Source: Rhyacophila brunnea (taxonomy: Eukaryota > Arthropoda > Insecta > Trichoptera > Rhyacophilidae). Taken from it: 64,000 nucleotides of DNA. The notes below the pieces were generated by a model that was not told the DNA's origin, searched no databases, and saw only the letters and a program-made list of their open reading frames with translations. The stretch lies in contig JAGYXB010001750.1 of assembly GCA_022495005.1 (NCBI GenBank), positions 186,001 to 250,000 of the forward strand. Direction: 5' to 3'. Positions 11,012 to 22,289 of this stretch are shown here, piece by piece. Made by a program: the position numbers and the translations under genes. Numbering within the stretch: the first letter of the stretch is position 1; every line of letters begins with the position of its first letter.

Positions 11012-11704
11012 TTTTTGAAACTGTCGACGCTTTCGATGTTTTACCCATCGTAATACACAATTATGTAGAATTCTAATTGCGGGGTAAAATTATACCATTG
11101 CTGTTACAATGCAGTAAACATAATCAGGTCTAATACAGAAGTCTGTAACAAAATTATAGGTATAATATAACATATGTTGAGTAGTCTTTGAAAGATTTAC
11201 ACATTATCATATTATTTGTATTTTACTTATAAGGTATACATAACATAATACCAAATCGGTTCCCACGACACCACTAATTTAGTCCGTTGATTTAAATCAA
11301 ACACATTTTTCACGATGGCAATAGACAAATCACAATAGTCAAATCGAGACTTTGATGTCAAAATTATATAATTTATTTCTTTATCGAATATCGAATAACC
11401 AGCTATTATATTCCTACGCCTTCATATTATATTGTTTAAATATTGTCTATTTTACCGTAAACAATATTGAATAGGTAATCGAAAAACTCGTAATATGACA
11501 AATGCTGCCTCCGCTCTATGGTAAGTAGGCATAAAAATAAGATACATAATAAAAATTTTGATATATCATTGAATCTCTCGATAGAGGTCAAACGCTTTAA
11601 TCGGCCGTATTATCTAACGTTAACTTTGTCACGTATTTCTTAATAAGTATACTAAGATTAGTTGATTAGAATTTTATTAAATATTTATATTCATGATTTT
11701 TTTA
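11012..11704. other. AT-rich sequence, nothing recognised
   Basis: No exon, RNA gene or terminal repeat was identified in this interval. Confidence 0.5.
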
Positions 11705-12060
11705 TATCATTATCATCATCATCCCGAAGGCCTCTCCAACATGATTCCATTTCTCTCGGTCCTGTATGTTGCATTGCCACATACTTCCGCAGAATGTAAC
11801 CATTTCATCGATCCAGCGGTCTTTAGGTCTACATTGCGGACATTTTGTACCTCTTGGGTACCACTGAATGACTAGATTTGTCCAGCGATTTTGCTTTCTT
11901 CGAGCTATGTGTCCAGACAATTTCAATTTGAGGTTTTTAGCGAACTCTATTACATCGCAAACCCTGGTTTGTTTTCTTATCCAATCATTCCGCTTTTTTT
12001 CCTTTATCATAAGTTTTTGGATCTCTCTTAATGTCCATGTTTCACACGCATGTGTGATTA
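11705..12060 (-). mobile_element. RTE-like LINE, short truncated copy
   Basis: The minus strand encodes the same C-terminal region as 8770-9174: KRNDWIRKQTRVCDVIEF, LKLSGHIARRKQNRWTN and RWIDEMVTFCGS. The ATC-repeat tail lies at about 11708-11721. Amino-acid differences from the other copies show an independent, older insertion. The 5' border is approximate. Confidence 0.75.
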
Positions 12061-12216
12061 CATTATGTGATTTTTTTATACCTATATTATAATACTTTAC
12101 TCATTTTTTACTAAAACTGTTAAATTTGTGTCTGTATATTTATTTCTTATGCTCGTAGGGCTGGAATGAGACTTTGTATGTCATTGAGTTACAGGTTCAG
12201 TGGAGCCAAAAAATTC

Positions 12217-12405
12217 GACCATGTCCGATCCTAATAAGGTCATATGGGCCTCCACAGATTGGAGGAATTTAGGATTAACAGATTTCGTTTTTATAAGAAA
12301 TGGATGTCAGTCATTTTATTAACGTATTAGGTCCATACTCTGACTCATACACAAATTGAAAAACAATGTGTACTTACCAGACCCAGGATTCGAACCTGGG
12401 ATCCA
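12217..12405 (-). repeat. tRNA-derived SINE family 1, copy 2
   Basis: The body (GACCATGTCCGATCCTAATA to ACCCAGGATTCGAACCTGGG) is present in minus orientation, with B box GGTTCGAATCC on that strand. The A-box end of the head is absent. The 3' end is at the low-coordinate side. Confidence 0.8.
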
Positions 12406-12678
12406 TAATAATAAATATTTTTTATTTATTATATGTAATTTTTTGAAAGTATTTTTCACAAAAATTAGAATTGTAATTATTTATACCTACATCGTTTTCA
12501 ATTCAGTCATTCTTATAGTATTGTTGATCTGTCTACAAGCTTTATATGTGTCATCTTAGAAAAACTACTGTCTCCGGTTGCATTAACTATCATGTAACAT
12601 AAATAAATCAGTAGTGCATTGATTAATGATTACGATAATCCACTATTTAGTGTGGTGTAGAATTGTAGATATCAGAAG

Positions 12679-13325
12679 TAGGGATTGCAATACCGGTATT
12701 TCAAAACCGGTATTCAATTATTTATCGAAACCGAAATACCGGTTTTAAAAATCCAAAATATCGGTATTTTCGGTATTATGAAAGCATACACATTAATTTT
12801 TTTTGAAAATTAATTAAGTTTTTTTTCATTACTTACTACTATACTGTACTTATATTAAATTGAGTGTAAAGATTAATGCTGCCAAACAGCCAAACCGCAA
12901 ATATATTGACTGAAACCAACAAAAGTTAAATAATAATAAAACAAAATCTCTCTAATATGACTGATTGAATTGTCGCGATGAATTAACATATTTCGAAAAA
13001 GAAAACATTCGTGGCAAATATTTCCAATTATTCTAAACTATTGATCCAACATTGATAGTGCATCCAAAAAACGATGAATTTGAGAGTGATTTTCCTGTAT
13101 CTGGACTTATAGTATTTGTAAAAATTAGTAGTTCTAAAATATTATGATCCATACATATTTATAAAGATCAATAAGGTAGGTTCTTTAGGTTGCTATAAAA
13201 TAGTGTTTTCGATAGAGCTTAATAGCTATATTTATTGATAAGTACTTCTTTTTCTTATGAAAATATGTTTTGACGAATACCGGTATTCAATAAGAAATAC
13301 CGAAATACCGGTATTGCAATTCCTA
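12679..13325. mobile_element. hAT-type MITE with ATACCGGTAT palindromes
   Basis: A perfect 8-bp duplication ATCAGAAG flanks it (12671-12678 and 13326-13333). The ends are inverted repeats TAGGGATTGCAATACCGG and the mirror of CCGGTATTGCAATTCCTA. Each end carries several ACCGGT palindromes that could pair or bind a transposase. At 647 bp with no transposase frame it is non-autonomous. The superfamily rests on the 8-bp duplication. Confidence 0.85.
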
Positions 13326-13458
13326 ATCAGAAGATTGTGATATTTCTCGGATGTGGCTGAATGCGCCAAATTATCCAACACAGTTCTTGATAGGTAGAAA
13401 AACGTCGAATCCAAAAAATTCCATTGATTTTATTTTATAATATTTATCTATGTCTTAC

Positions 13459-13616
13459 CCGAAGAGAACTGACTGTCCCCATGACAAGCTAATCTAGCCC
13501 CTGAAGGTCTTGAAGAATGGATAAGTCCAGCAGACCGTTTACCCCCACAGCCAGTATCAATAATTAGTGCCGAACATGGAAAGCTTGAAATAAACAAAAT
13601 AACCGTAAGGCGCACT
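13459..13616 (-). CDS. Putative exon of an unknown secreted-type protein
   Basis: On the minus strand an acceptor-like 'actatattttag' precedes 13616, and a good donor GG|GTAAGA follows 13459. The 158-nt interval is open in one phase and encodes VRLTVILFISSFPCSALI, then GCGGKRSAGLIHSSRPSG and ending near HGDSQFSSG. The first part is hydrophobic like a signal peptide or membrane segment. Three cysteines and a KR pair follow. The open frame continues upstream to a Met at 13729, so the start could also lie there. I do not recognise the family. No neighbouring exon was identified, so a spurious call is quite possible. Confidence 0.3.
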
Positions 13617-13927
13617 CTAAAATATAGTAAATTTGAATTTCTCTTATAACTAAGCCTGAAACATGAATGAAAGAATATATTTACATGCAAGATATGAGTC
13701 CCACTGAAATGTAATTTTAAGGAACCCAAGCTAAATAAATAATCTTGCGGTTGCTAACTTATATAGCGTTATTCTAAAAGAATTTAAGGCTAAATAAAAT
13801 AAGAACATAACAATTTCGAGTAAATTAAAAAAAATATTATAGATACTCTTCAACTGGCATGTCTTCCGGAATGTAACTTTAAAGCCCATGCCTTAAAACG
13901 GCCCTGTTTATTATGGGTTAAGACTAC

Positions 13928-14510
13928 CAGCGGCGAAGGGTGGAAGTAGGCTGTTAAGATCCACCATTAATAATACACACTAAACTTTGTCAGCCATACT
14001 ATTTGTTTTCATTGAAATACGATTACAATTTACAGATGGTGTTGATGACTTTTTAAAATTTAATTAAACCCTGCGAAACCAAGCCATAATAAATAATAGA
14101 CAAAAAATACTTGTCTATCGATAAAATATCGAAAATTATGCAATTAAATCATACATAATTGGATATTTTATAGATAGAATAATATTTTTTATCTATTAAA
14201 GTTTGGTTAGGCAGGGTTTAATGAATTTAAAGAAATGAACCAACAATATGTGTTATATGTATTCTTAATCCAACGAAAACAAATAAGTATGAATGAAAAA
14301 ATGTCCACAATTTTGTCATATCACCCAAAGTATACCAAAAGTATTATGGTTTGGCTTAGGAAGGGTTTAATTGATTTTTAAAAACTAACCAATACCATAT
14401 TATGTAAATTCTAGTCTTACTTCAATAAAAACAAATACGTATGACTAACAAAGTTTAATGTGTACTATTTATGTCGGATATTAACAGCCTACCTCCACCT
14501 TTCGCCACTG
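13928..14510. mobile_element. hAT MITE family A, copy 2
   Basis: The left tip is CAGCGGCGAAGGGTGGAAG, and the right tip ends TTTCGCCACTG at 14510. The internal halves are inverted copies with 'ttaaaccctgc' and 'ttatagatag' blocks, as in copy 1. The flanks do not form an obvious 8-bp duplication, probably because of the repeat joined on the right. Confidence 0.8.
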
Positions 14511-14725
14511 AAACACAAAACTAGCAGTCAAGATCATCTTAAATGTAGGGCGGGTCCTAGCTTCCTCCAAGAACTTTCTCCATCTCCTCTATCCTGGTCA
14601 GTATCCTCCAGATGCACCGGGCTATTTTTGTTAACACAACCAGAGGCTAGGCCTGTCATTCGACGTCAGACCATCCGGTCTAGTATCCAGAGTCTTAGTC
14701 TAGTCTCAGTTCAAGAAAAATAAAT
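14511..14725 (+). repeat. Repeat X joined to a MITE end, copy 1
   Basis: This 215-bp segment recurs inverted at 60650-60877, and in both places it abuts the same end of a family A MITE. Shared blocks include 'catcttaaatg', 'agcttcctccaagaact' and 'ttgttaacac'. The minus-strand sense may derive from a LINE tail, but no clear motif was seen. It is followed at 14726-14790 by another partial MITE A right end. Confidence 0.6.
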
Positions 14726-14790
14726 ACCCTTGACTAACCAAGTCTAATGTGCACTATTTATGGCAAATCTTAACACCCTACCTCCACCCT

Positions 14791-15161
14791 TAAGCGTCAA
14801 TTACATTGAGCTTCTTTACGAGCTGTTTGTTGGCGAATTTATAATCTGCCTGTAAAGTCGCCCAGTGTAATCGAACAAGCTAACTTGCAGGTTGTAAACA
14901 CTCTACCGAGAAAAGTTGAAAGCCGGTCAACTTTACACGCTACACGCCGGCGTGTGGGCCTACTGCGTCTGCGCAGTAGAGCGCAGTAGCAACCTCCCGA
15001 TAAAAAAACAAACTGCGTTCTGTCAAAATAGTCGCTGGCTTGTGGCTTCTCAGCGAATGGAAAGTTTTGTGTGTAATCATCAAATCGCAGTAGCTGAATC
15101 GCCCGCTTTTAAATTCGCCAACAAACAGCTCGTAAAGAAGCTCAATGTAATTGACGCTTTA
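14791..15161. mobile_element. TIR element family C, copy 1
   Basis: It has nearly perfect inverted ends of about 48 bp: TAAGCGTCAATTACATTGAG continuing to TTGGCGAATTTA, mirrored at the right. A second copy lies at 26484-26790. The interior holds CTGCGCAGTAGAGCGCAGT and a plus-strand open frame at 14916-15218 without recognisable homology, so coding is not claimed. The target duplication is unclear (TA or TTAA possible). Confidence 0.8.
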
Positions 15162-16199
15162 GATACTGAAGACTACCTGTATTTTACAGAAAATGTATTC
15201 AAAATATTTCTCCATTAACTTTTAGTGATAGGCCAAGGCATGGCCTTAATACGTCTCTGGACTAACCCAAATACACATATGATTAGTTTTCCCCACGCGA
15301 CAACGTGGTCCACATCGCGGTACTAAATTATATTCATAAAAGGATATAGTTTTATTTTACTTTGTAATCTATAGTTCTGCTATTATGCATCATGCTTTTC
15401 AAATGAATGAATCACAAAGAATGTGTGACCTTTAGTTACTCAAAAAGATGTAATTTATTAGCCTCGAAACAAAACAAAAAAAAAATTACTAGCTAAACCA
15501 TTGTAAGAATTGTTGCATAAAATCTCGATTGGTAAGTTTATGTTTGTATCTATCCACTATATGTATGACGTGAGAGATCAATAATTATGTATATCCAATA
15601 TTGCTGAGTATTCATTAAAATATATGAAACGAGATAGTATACGTTACGAATAGTTGCTGTACGATGTTCAAGAATTCAAGATGGACGCTCAAGAAGAGAA
15701 TGTAAATGGGCGATGGGTTTTTCGTAATGAAACAGGATATATGACATGAGCCAATGTCAGCAGTGTACTCTAACATCGCCCACATATTTCCGATTTTTTC
15801 ATTTGCATGCCATTATCCCAAGCACATGCATAACATTTACATCTTCTCTATTAAACTAGACTGCAATAACAAAACAAAAATATACATAACAAAATATATT
15901 TACCAGGGTCTAATATTTTGATTTATGTGTACATTATAATGTGTCCGAGTAGCCTAGAGAGTAGAGTGATCTCTGGTTGATTCGATGGCATGTGGTCGCG
16001 AGGACATGTGCCTTCCAGATTCGACTGAAACAACAATAACATCAACGCAGGAAATTGTTGACAAGGCTTCTAAATTGACTGATCACCATCCAGTAATGAA
16101 GCAAAGAATAGGAAGAAGTATTTGTTTGTAAATTACAAGGAGCACTCAACGTCCACAAGGACCCTCTAAAATATGCTGTATGGGCGAACTAATAAAGTT
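15162..16199. other. AT-rich sequence with faint LINE traces
   Basis: No gene was recognised. The last 60 bases (16140-16199) can be read in the same direction as the LINE tail that follows, but the frame is broken. Confidence 0.4.
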
Positions 16200-16310
16200 C
16201 GGTGGATGTACGTGGTCAGCGATTATTCAGCAAATCGATAAGAGTGGCAGGAGCTAAGGCATGCCTTCATTTAGCAGTGGATCTACTCCAGCTGATGATG
16301 ATATATAAAT
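16200..16310 (+). pseudogene. LINE 3' tail fragment
   Basis: The sequence ends 'tttagcagtggatctactccagctgatgatgata', a typical RTE-like terminus: a tail like '..Q..VD' and then GATGATGAT. Only the last few dozen codons are present. Confidence 0.4.
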
Positions 16311-16425
16311 ATATATATTTAAAAAAAGCGGAATTATATGGCGGCGAAAATAAGGAACTGAGAAGAGTGAATAGAGCCAAAAGAAGTCTGCATCTATCGG
16401 TGGATTAAAACCTTTTTTTGATAAA

Positions 16426-16620
16426 TATCCCAGGTTCGAATTATGGGTCTGGCAAGTACACATATTGTTTTTCAATTTATGTACGATTCAGAGTATTATG
16501 GACCTAATAGGTTGAACAAGTGGCTGTCATCCATTTCTCGTAAAAACAAAAATCTGTTAATACAAACCTCCACTCAGTGGAGTACCATATTATGATCCTA
16601 TTAGGATCGGACATGGTCGG
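16426..16620 (+). repeat. tRNA-derived SINE family 1, copy 3
   Basis: Plus orientation: B box GGTTCGAATTA at 16432-16442 (last bases diverged), followed by GGTCTGGCAAGTACACATA, CCTAATAGGTTGA and ATCCTATTAGGATCGGACAT. The A-box half of the head is missing. Confidence 0.8.
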
Positions 16621-16829
16621 ATTGATTGATTGATATTCAATTAATTAATTGATTGAGAGGGATCCTGAATGGAAAGGAGGATAGGGCGCCAACATATCGT
16701 TTTCCCATGGCATTAAGCCGACTAGTCACTAAGATATATCGATACTAATGCAGCAAGATAAGCAATGTCGCGAGTTGCACAAAACATTTAATTAACGTCG
16801 AACAAAATATTTAATTTCATATTATAATC

Positions 16830-17230
16830 CAGCGATTTCCAAACTGGGAGGCGCGGAGTATTGCAAAGGGAGGCGCGAAAAGTTTTACACAATTATTATT
16901 AATGTAGCCACAGGTTTTCAGTTTGAAAGTGCATAGTTTATAAAACGGCCGCTAGTTATAAAAAACAATCCTATATAAAGTTGTTTGAAAATCTGCCTGA
17001 AAATATGGAGACTAATTTTAAAATACCTCACTTCTATACTATTGTGAAGCGCGCTGGCTATCTTGTGAAAAATGAAATAAAAGGGTCAAATCATAATGTT
17101 GAAATTTATTGTAAATTGTTGACTATTTGAAAAGATGTCTGTATTATTTAATCAAATAAAGGAGGGGAAGGCGCCAAGATTAGATTTTTTGAAAAGGGAG
17201 GCGTAGTAACATGAAGTTTGGAAACCACTG
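16830..17230. mobile_element. hAT MITE with CAGYGRTTTCCAAACT ends
   Basis: The left tip CAGCGATTTCCAAACT and the mirrored right tip AGTTTGGAAACCACTG are classical hAT ends. Flanks TTATAATC (16822-16829) and TTGTAATC (17231-17238) match at seven of eight positions. The interior is 401 bp in all, with GGAGGCGC blocks near both ends. It contains no transposase. Confidence 0.85.
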
Positions 17231-17238
17231 TTGTAATC

Positions 17239-18129
17239 TGTGCTTTTAACACAATATGTTGCGTGTCGTTGACTCTCGTTGCAGTCGCAAAGCTCGAAAG
17301 GCTAGATTTATTATGATGTGACAATGAATGTCACCGTCTAAAGTTCAAAGAGTGACGAAAGGTAAAGATTACTTGTAACTAGGAAAAGTCGATTATACGT
17401 AACTCAATTAAAAATGCGTGGCGATGTGGCGGCCGTTAGAAGTAAAAAAATTGTTTGCGTGCGGCATCTATCACGTTCGTTCGGTAATTACTAAAAAATG
17501 TAAATAAGTAATCTGACATTTGCGAGTTTTCACGAAAATAATTCATCAGTGACTTAATATTCAATTAATTACAATATTGTAAGGAAAGGCTCTATCGTAA
17601 ATCATTTTTTTACATTAAATAATAATTACCGACTGTATTGTGCATATTAATTTTAAATCAAAGCCTTGGATCTATAAAATTGTAAAAAGTAAACGTCTGT
17701 TTAAATGTAGGTATGTTGATTTTTGTTGGATGTGCCGACTCACTTGCCAATATCATGTTTTATGTTATTTTTTTTGTATTGTTAAATAAATTGACTTTTA
17801 AACTATACAATCTTCGTTTGAACTAGTGGCCATACCATCGCGCAATTCGGCTTGAAAATAAAAGGACATTGAAGTTATAGGCCCTCCACCAAACCCGTCC
17901 CGCACCACCCTCGGTCTTAATCGAGAGTATCACGGGACCCTTCAATTGATGATGGTAAGCATCTGAATCAATTGGACTGGGAGTGTCCTGGGAGAAAATG
18001 ACCAAGACTTAGGTTGTTACGCTCAGAGTGAGCTCTGACTGAGTTTACTGAGTTTACTTTAATACAAAGTGCCGGGGAGAGAAAAAGCAGATGGAAATTA
18101 CTAAAAAGAAAATGAAGTTACGTTGTTTA
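17239..18129. other. AT-rich sequence, nothing firm
   Basis: A somewhat GC-richer block at 17820-18005 has a 60-codon minus-strand frame that I cannot assign. No other feature was seen. Confidence 0.4.
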
Positions 18130-18133
18130 TTAA

Positions 18134-18225
18134 TCCTTTCTATGCCGCAATTAGTTAATTGATAGTAATTAACATAAGAATTGGTGTAATTAGGGCGTCC
18201 AAAGACGCTTTGGGCACTTAACCGG
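18134..18225 (+). mobile_element. 92-bp TTAA-flanked micro-element, copy 1
   Basis: TTAA lies at 18130-18133 and 18226-18229. The left tip is TCCTTTCTATGCCGC and the right tip ends ACTTAACCGG. An inverted copy of exactly the same length occurs at 33856-33947, also between TTAA tetramers. The 'TTCTATGCC' tip is shared with 2219-2525. Confidence 0.75.
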
Positions 18226-18384
18226 TTAAATCAAAAGAACGAAGCTAATCATACTGACAGCAACATTTATGTGAAGAGATCTTCACGCCCGCAGTAAAAC
18301 GCCGCATTTTTTTTTAAAGGACAGTGACTTAAAAATTATTACCAGATAAATTGTTATTTATTTGTTTAAAAAAAAAACATATTG

Positions 18385-18668
18385 CAGTGGAAAAGGGTGG
18401 AGGTAGGCTGTTAAGATCCATCATAAATAGTGGACATTAAACTTTGTTAGACATACGTATTTGTTTTTTTTTTACTAAGACTGCAGTTTACAGATGGTGT
18501 TGATTAGTTTTTAAAAATTAATTAAACCCTGCCTAAACCAAACCATAATAGTTTTGATATATTTTGAGCGATCCGACAAAATTGTGCACATTTTTCATAC
18601 ATACTTATTTGTTTTCGTTGAATTAGAAATACATATTACACATGTTGTTGGTTATTTTTCATTAAGCC
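18385..18668. mobile_element. hAT MITE family A, copy 3 (right half missing)
   Basis: It begins CAGTGGAAAAGGGTGGAGG and follows the family through 'ttaaaccctgcctaaacc' and 'gcgatccgacaaaattg', then stops at 'cattaagcc'. The right TIR is absent. Confidence 0.75.
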
Positions 18669-19153
18669 TATATTGTAGGGTGTGGAATTTTTTATGTTTT
18701 AATGTAGATTACTACAATATTATTATATGTTTAAAAAAAGACGTAGGTAATGTCTATCACTTCATCCACATAATTGTATATTGATTGGGGCAGGCGGTAT
18801 GCTAGTTGGTACTTAATGGTATATTAATGAACTTTATAAACTATAAAGGAAAAATCAAATTCACTCATAAGTATAATATTGTTGATGTATAGCCGTCTAA
18901 TATAACAACATAATTAAATATTATAAGAATAAAATAAATACGTGTTTAACTCTAGCACTGGCTGCGCGCCACTGCTAAATACTAATTACTGTTTTATGCT
19001 TCACATGTGTGTACGGCGTGACACCAGTTAGTACTCGAAGGTCTATTGTAACGCGCGCATAATAAAATGTAATTTCTGGAATAACTCTGTATATTATTAT
19101 TCATGAAGTTGATAATAAATAAAGTTAATCATATATATAAAACTACGTTGATA

Positions 19154-20453
19154 CGAGGGTGGGTCAATAATTCCTTAGAAAAAAGCATTAAAACAGTTTT
19201 TATTTTTGTATTTTTTTTTTATTTCTCAACATAATCTCCTTGGAGCTCAATACACTTGGTTAGACGTTTCTCAATTTTTTTTAAACCGTCAGAAAAATAA
19301 GTTTTCGGAAGGTCCTCAAAATAAGCATTTGTCCGATCGATGACTTCTTCATTTGAAAAAAAACGTTGTCCACTTAGCCATTTTTTAAGTTTGGGAAAAG
19401 GAAAAAGTCACTGGGGGCTAAATCTGGCGAATACGGTGGGTGGTCGACCAATTCGAACTTCAATTCTTCAATTTTAGCCATTGATCGTAAACATGTGTGA
19501 ACACGGGCATTGTCCTGATGAAAGAGGATTTTTTTCCTGTTTAAATGAGGCCGTTTTTCTTCAATTTTGTTTTTTAGCTGGTCCAATAAAGATGCATAAT
19601 AATCCCCTGTTATTGTTTTTCCTTTTTCCAAATAGTCAACGAAAATAATTTCACGTGCATCCCAAAATACAGTAGCCATAACCTTACCAGCTGATTTTAC
19701 GGTTTCGCCTTCTTTGGACATGGTTTGCCTTCGCAATCCACTGCTTTGACTGTTCTTTCGTCTCGGGAGTATAGTGGTGTATCCATGTTTCATCTACAGT
19801 CACAAAGCGACGAAAAAATTCATCCGGATTGCGTTGCATGAGCGACAACAGGGCTTTAGAGGCCACCACCCTATTGCGTTTATTGTCGACTGTGAGCAAA
19901 CGCGGCACCATCTTGCAGAAATATTTTTCATGCCCAATTTGTCATGTAAAATAGAAATGACGCTACCTTTTGAGATCCCTGTAACCTCAATTATCTCACT
20001 CAACTTTAATCTTCGGTCACTTAACACCATATCGTGGATTTTATTGATCATTTCTGGTGTAGTCACCTCTACAGGACGTCCTGAGCGTGGTTCATCCTTT
20101 GTTGATGTACGACCACGTTTAAATTCATTTAACCAGTTATAAATAGTTGCAAGTGAAGGAGCAGATATGCCGTGAACTAAATCCAACTCATTTTTTATTT
20201 CCTTTGCTGTTAACCCTTTTATATTAAAATGTTTAATAACAGCTCTAAACTCAATTTTCTCCATTTTCCATTTTTCCATTTTCCACAAGCAAATTTTTTT
20301 TTTAAATGTACGAGAAACACACAACAACCCGACCAATCTGATTGAAACTTCGCAGCATACTGAATCGGTAGTGCCGCTGCATGAAAACAAACCGCTTACA
20401 GTACTAGTCGCGCCACCTGTCGGCTTTTCTAAGGACTTATTGACCCACCCTCG
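19154..20453 (-). mobile_element. mariner transposon, full length, inactive
   Basis: The 1300-bp element sits between TA dinucleotides (19152-19153 and 20454-20455). Inverted repeats of about 29 bp begin CGAGGGTGGGTCAATAA and differ at one position. Length and structure are those of a complete mariner. The transposase gene on the minus strand is broken by several frameshifts. The well-kept TIRs suggest a moderately young copy. Confidence 0.95.
19219..20264 (-). pseudogene. mariner transposase, frameshifted pseudogene
   Basis: The enzyme would cut and paste the element at TA sites. The start at 20264 is chosen because MEKIEFRAVIKH is where mariner proteins usually begin. A longer upstream frame runs out of the element. 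Order: N-terminal helix-turn-helix (about residues 1-110, including RSGRPVEV), then FVTVDETW (first catalytic Asp), HQDNARVH (second Asp) and YSPDLAPSDFF (third Asp, 34 residues on, the DD34D pattern). The phase changes near 19910, again between 19700 and 19790, and near 19385. The tail ends GDYVEK before the stop. All three Asp are present, but no continuous protein can be made. Confidence 0.93.
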
Positions 20454-20455
20454 TA

Positions 20456-21052
20456 ATTTACTATTCTTAAACGATCCACTATTCCCAACAAATATATCGG
20501 TATCCACCTAAATATAACCTTTAATAGACATGATTTGAAATTTTTTACTGCGTCATTGTTATCAATTTTAATTAATCAAAAATCAGTTATTACTTCAGCT
20601 TTGTTTACCTCAATCGAACGAAATATCGCGGTGGAACTACCTTTGCAAATGTATACCTACATTTTGTAATACCTATGTATATTCTGTTGTATTTCCCACG
20701 AGTGACTTTCAGCCATTTTTATTTTACCCTAGTGATATGAAGAACATAAGAACGTAGTTAACATAAGTCGACTGGCTTTAAAAATACATAGCAATACATT
20801 ACAATAATGTATTATTAACATATTGTAAGGATATGTTCATACATTGTACCTACTTTAGAAAATAGTAATATTATTTTTGAAGCTATACTTCTTTTGGCGC
20901 ATTTGGGAAATCAGATCAGAGTGTATTTTTGGCGTGTGACATGAAACACATAATTTATTTTTTCACACGAAAAAAACGCACTCGATTGGATTCGAACCAT
21001 TATGCCAACCAAACGCGTTTAAGCGTTTTTACGTTTTAACGCGTAACCAAAT
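20456..21052. other. AT-rich sequence with a tRNA-like B box
   Basis: A GGATTCGAACCA motif (20989-21000) next to repeated AAACGCGTTTAAG blocks may be a decayed tRNA-derived repeat. Nothing more can be supported. Confidence 0.3.
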
Positions 21053-21335
21053 GCGTTTAAGAATTATTAAATGTAAAAAATCTTAACACCACTGCATATT
21101 TATGTACTGAAATATGACTATATTCTAAAACATCAGAGCGAGAGGTTAAAAAGAATACTATTTTATGTAATAAAAATACTTTATGCAGTCATCAAATGTT
21201 TAAAATAAATATAAAAGATAATAAGGCTTCAAAATTATATAAATAGATTATCTACAACGCTTAAGGTATGTCCACGATCATGCTTTGAAAATAGAAAAAA
21301 AGCTCAATTTTGACCCACGCTGAGCACGTCCCCCC
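21053..21335 (+). mobile_element. TTAA-flanked long-TIR element, copy 3 (right arm only)
   Basis: It matches the right arm of copies 1 and 4 ('ctatattctaaaaca', 'ctttatgcagtcatcaaatg') and ends GAGCACGTCCCCCC before TTAA at 21336-21339. The left half is absent. Confidence 0.75.
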
Positions 21336-21967
21336 TTAAGAACCTCCGCAATTGGTATAAGCGCTGGTGTACCGTACTGTTCCAGGTATCAGATGATAAA
21401 GCAAAGATCGTTCTGATTGTGACTGACCTCCGTTAAGGGATGACACAATAAGAAGAATAAATAACCAAATAATCAAATACTACAAACGTTCTTATGTAAA
21501 TCGAGGTTGATAATTTTTTAATCGACGCTTATTTAGCATTCGTGTTGATTCGTTGATTGAATTTCTCATTTCTTGCATTATTAATACTTATTTATTATAT
21601 ACAGTCATAATCGAGTCTTTAAAATCGAACAACATATAAAAAAGTGTATTTTTAGGTAACGTTATTTTACATTCTCGGCTACATGATAATCAAACAACTT
21701 TATATTAATTTCTTCTAGTTTTTTCTTAAATCGTCAGTAAAGTTTAACGTTAACTACATGAAGTTACCCTCGTTTTCATATTTTTTTAAAACCATACCTA
21801 TAAATTTTAACATCACCATAAGCAAGATAATAAAATTAAAGAAAACCTGGACTAGAATGAGGCTATAAAGAAAATGGGCCAAAGTATGTGGATAGATTTT
21901 CACCATAGGGCATCAATCATTAGAAAAGGGGAATTGGAGTAAGTCTATTCTACCATCACCATGAGAG

Positions 21968-22276
21968 GTGCCCTGGTTTGTAGAGTCTCATTTGACGAGG
22001 AATGAGCTTAAGTTAATACTGAGGCTAAGAACAGGGCACACAGTGGGCAAAAGATTTGATGTCCTCATGGGAAGAAGCGAATCGAAACTCTGCGATGAAT
22101 GTCATGTTTTAGAGAACATTGTACATATAGCACTACAATGCCCTAAATATGAACTTCACAGAGTACAGCTGCAAATTGCGGGTATCTATGAGAATGTCGA
22201 CGAATTGAAGGGTGTCCTGGCGGTGGGTAAGACGGAAGAGCTTGGCAAAATTGTAAAGTTATTTAACAGAATATGA
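21968..22276 (+). pseudogene. LINE C-terminal Cys-His domain fragment (I/R1/Jockey-like)
   Basis: The frame contains LCDECHVLENIVHIALQCP, a C-x2-C-x8-H-x4-C arrangement like the C-terminal zinc motif that follows the RNase H or polymerase part of many non-LTR elements. It is preceded by RNELKLILRLRTGHT, also typical (an 'RTGH' block). The end at FNRI and stop at 22276 may be the natural terminus. The polymerase core is missing, so it is a truncated remnant. Upstream DNA from about 21850 may belong to it. Confidence 0.65.
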
Positions 22277-22289
22277 GTAAGGACCTGAT

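Noticed and set aside
14916..15218. 100-codon frame across TIR element C
   Set aside because: Its start is inside the element and its end outside the right inverted repeat; the second copy of the element does not keep it open.
20265..20507. Longer start for the mariner transposase (Met at 20507)
   Set aside because: That start lies outside the element, upstream of its terminal repeat at 20453; the family start MEKIEF at 20264 fits better.
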